Source: a bacterium (Candidatus Gribaldobacteria) CG07_land_8_20_14_0_80_33_18 (lineage in GTDB: Bacteria > Patescibacteriota > Minisyncoccia > Minisyncoccales > CG1-02-41-26). Taken from it: a stretch of 21,069 nt of DNA. The notes beneath the pieces are model-generated. The model searched no databases. It saw only the letters and a list, made by a program, of their open reading frames with translations, and was not told where the DNA came from. This document shows, piece by piece, positions 20,116-21,069 of the stretch. The stretch lies in the NCBI GenBank assembly GCA_002779425.1, contig PEWP01000015.1, forward strand, positions 1 through 21,069. The letters run 5' to 3'. Position 1 is the stretch's first letter; every line of letters begins with the position of its first letter. A program made the position numbers and the translations under genes.

Positions 20116-20168
20116 ATATTTATATTTTAATTCATTTTGCTAAAAATTGCTAAAAATAAGAACCTAAT

Positions 20169-20208
20169 AAAAATCCTCCGAAATGTTTTTTAATTCCGGA
20201 GGATTTTT
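20169..20208 (-). terminator. Intrinsic terminator after the 175-aa gene
   Basis: AAAAATCCTCCG (20169-20180) and CGGAGGATTTTT (20197-20208) form a 12-bp stem with a 16-nt loop; the minus-strand product ends in a T-run just past the stop codon. AACCT/AGGTT outside can extend the stem with a small bulge. The plus-strand reading also ends in T5, but no plus-strand gene is near. Confidence 0.85.
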
Positions 20209-20734
20209 AGGTTGCCCTAAATGTCATTTCGCTTTTTGTCAGAACCGTTTTATTCTCGTTAGGGTACGTGTGAACTGTTGACAGCAGAAAACCATTATCC
20301 TGAATCTGGCAATCTATCATTGTATAAGCATCTCCAGGAAATCGATGGAAAAGAGTAAATTTTTTTAAATCCTCATCAACAATTGGTCTCACAAAAGGCA
20401 AAATGCTAGCCGAGGTCTTATAAATTACTTCTTTGTCTTCATAATCTTGGTTATAACCCTCACTGCTAATTTCTTCTCCTCTTAAGCTTATTGTTGGTTT
20501 TATCGTTTCTTCATTAATCTCTTGGCAACTTAATACTTCAACAATTTCCCCATATTGCCAAATATGACTTTCGCCAACAATAAAAAGAGAAAGTTTTGTC
20601 TCTTTTCCTTCAATTTCAATTTCTTTTTGTTCAACTACCCGGAATATTTTAAGAAATTGATTGAACTCATCTAAAGAAAATCTGTTCCAAAAGAAAAACC
20701 TTAGTTCATTAACTTCTTGAATTACTTTTCTCAT
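20207..20734 (-). CDS. Unknown 175-aa protein between archease and rtcB
   Basis: No signal peptide or membrane helix. The protein appears mostly beta with charged loops: RFFFWNRFSLDEFNQFLKIF near residues 12-31, IEIEGKETKLSLFIVGESHI near 38-57, SLRGEEISSEGYNQDYEDKE near 83-102, and TVHTYPNENKTVLTKSEMTF near the C-terminus. The HTYP...V-x-T-x-S ending recalls DUF2617-type proteins of actinobacteria, a weak resemblance I cannot test. It has the best Shine-Dalgarno in the window (AAGGAGGTGA, 7 bp before ATG) and its own terminator, so it is a well-expressed single unit downstream of archease. Position suggests but does not prove a link to RtcB/archease. Confidence 0.7.
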   Translation of the reverse strand: MRKVIQEVNELRFFFWNRFSLDEFNQFLKIFRVVEQKEIEIEGKETKLSLFIVGESHIWQYGEIVEVLSCQEINEETIKPTISLRGEEISSEGYNQDYEDKEVIYKTSASILPFVRPIVDEDLKKFTLFHRFPGDAYTMIDCQIQDNGFLLSTVHTYPNENKTVLTKSEMTFRAT

Positions 20735-20741
20735 TTTCTTT

Positions 20742-20752
20742 TCACCTCCTTT
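20742..20752 (-). promoter_or_regulatory. Perfect Shine-Dalgarno for the 175-aa gene
   Basis: AAAGGAGGTGA on the minus strand is a full complement to a standard 16S 3' end and lies 7 bases before the ATG at 20734. Most other genes here lack any clear site. A related copy, GGAAGGAGCTGAA, lies at 20771-20783. Confidence 0.85.
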
Positions 20753-20798
20753 CAGTCAGCCCCTGTCAAATTCAGCTCCTTCCAGTCGCGAATTTGCC

Positions 20799-20814
20799 GC
20801 GCTCTGCGGAGCGC
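20799..20814 (-). other. GC-rich leader hairpin
   Basis: GCGCTC and GAGCGC form a 6-bp stem with loop CGCA in the leader of the 175-aa gene, within an otherwise AT-rich stretch. A TATAAT at 20846-20851 on the same strand could start a transcript about 100 bases before the ATG, though no good -35 box stands 16-18 bp before it. The plus-strand reading is followed by CCCCTTATTTT, but no plus-strand gene needs a terminator here. Confidence 0.45.
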
Positions 20815-20868
20815 CCCCTTATTTTATTTTTAAATGACTAAACTAATTATAACTCAATTTTCAAAAAA

Positions 20869-21069
20869 TTAAATATCAAAAAGTGCCACCGCTTCCCAAT
20901 CTCCGTCTTTCCCGCCTGCGCGGGCAGGCCCGCCTGCGCGGGCAGGTTTCTGAGAAATATTCAAATCATGATAAGTAACTGCTTTAATATCTTCCCCGAA
21001 TCTCTCAACTTTTTGGCCGATTAATTCCCCATCAAGCTCGGTGTCAGTAAATTTTTTAAATTTTATACA
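20869..21069 (-). CDS. Archease, C-terminal part (66 codons)
   Basis: The frame enters from the window edge and stops at TAA 20869-20871. Residues ELDGELIGQKVERFGEDIKA, VTYHDLNI and the end DGDWEAVALFDI match the archease C-terminus (V-K-A-V/I-T-Y-H, then W-x-A-x-x-x-x-D-I at the very end). Archease is the small metal-binding activator that helps RtcB become guanylylated and turn over; its genes are often near rtcB, as here. Between NISQK and DGDW lies a 12-residue insert, PARAGGPARAGG, encoded by a doubled 18-bp GC-rich repeat; ordinary archease has only a short turn there. The last residues, including the conserved Asp-Ile, are intact, so the insert did not break the frame. Confidence 0.9.
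   Translation of the reverse strand, partial: CIKFKKFTDTELDGELIGQKVERFGEDIKAVTYHDLNISQKPARAGGPARAGGKDGDWEAVALFDI
20911..20946. repeat. Two tandem copies of an 18-bp GC-rich palindromic unit inside archease
   Basis: CCCGCCTGCGCGGGCAGG occurs twice without gap (20911-20928, 20929-20946). Each copy can fold (CCTGC/GCAGG). The GC content contrasts sharply with the AT-rich surroundings. In the archease frame each copy reads PARAGG. Confidence 0.95.

Noticed and set aside
17131..20168. AGGTTCTTA / TAAGAACCT as inverted repeats flanking rtcB
   Set aside because: Nine bases in AT-rich DNA 3 kb apart, without further extension; likely chance.

Overview
The window reads as part of a small, AT-rich bacterial chromosome of the Candidate Phyla Radiation (Patescibacteria, Parcubacteria-like) type. 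This is inferred from gene content and protein style: an IleRS with a GIHH-type signature, a translation-factor-like mini protein, a GxxExxY protein, compact overlapping genes and few Shine-Dalgarno sequences. Bacterial hallmarks are present (smpB, tmRNA, infC-rpmI-rplT, plsY). TGA is a normal stop here (rpmI ends in TGA), so the code is not a UGA-Gly code. No rRNA gene is present, so lineage cannot be fixed.

Layout. 1-2983, minus strand: plsY, a DGK1/dolichol-kinase-like membrane protein and the first 613 codons of ileS, which carries a histidine-phosphatase (RHG) domain inserted in frame. 3025-5425, plus strand: smpB, tmRNA (ssrA), a free-standing LAGLIDADG endonuclease that begins on the last base of the tmRNA CCA end, then infC, rpmI and rplT. 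5403-14394, minus strand: a long gene series, in transcription order a Trm9-like methyltransferase, tRNA-Arg(CCG), GNAT, SLOG protein, EF-Tu-domain-2-like protein, MgtC-like protein, an Endonuclease Q-like PHP protein with an intein, a flippase-like membrane protein, a half-size MFS protein, a GxxExxY protein flanked by perfect inverted repeats, and PolX. 14401-16014, plus strand: Elp3, divergent from the methyltransferase with 6 bp between start codons. 16007-21069, minus strand: the C-terminus of archease, an unknown 175-aa protein, RtcB with a large intein, a 44-aa small protein and a NIF3-family protein.

How the genes fit together. Translation quality control and initiation (SmpB, tmRNA, IF-3, L35, L20) form one block. 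Elp3 with a Trm9-like methyltransferase suggests a two-step wobble-uridine modification pathway. Archease with RtcB is an RNA ligation module. EndoQ with PolX suggests a repair route for deaminated bases. Selfish and repetitive DNA is dense: two inteins placed in catalytic motifs, one free-standing homing endonuclease, one inverted-repeat cassette, three in-frame 7-bp tandem repeats inside conserved enzymes, an 18-bp GC-rich doublet inside archease and a palindrome forming the tail of the SLOG protein. The strongest candidates for something undescribed are the IleRS-phosphatase insertion, the Elp3/Trm9-like pair, the tmRNA-abutting endonuclease and the heptamer-based repeats.
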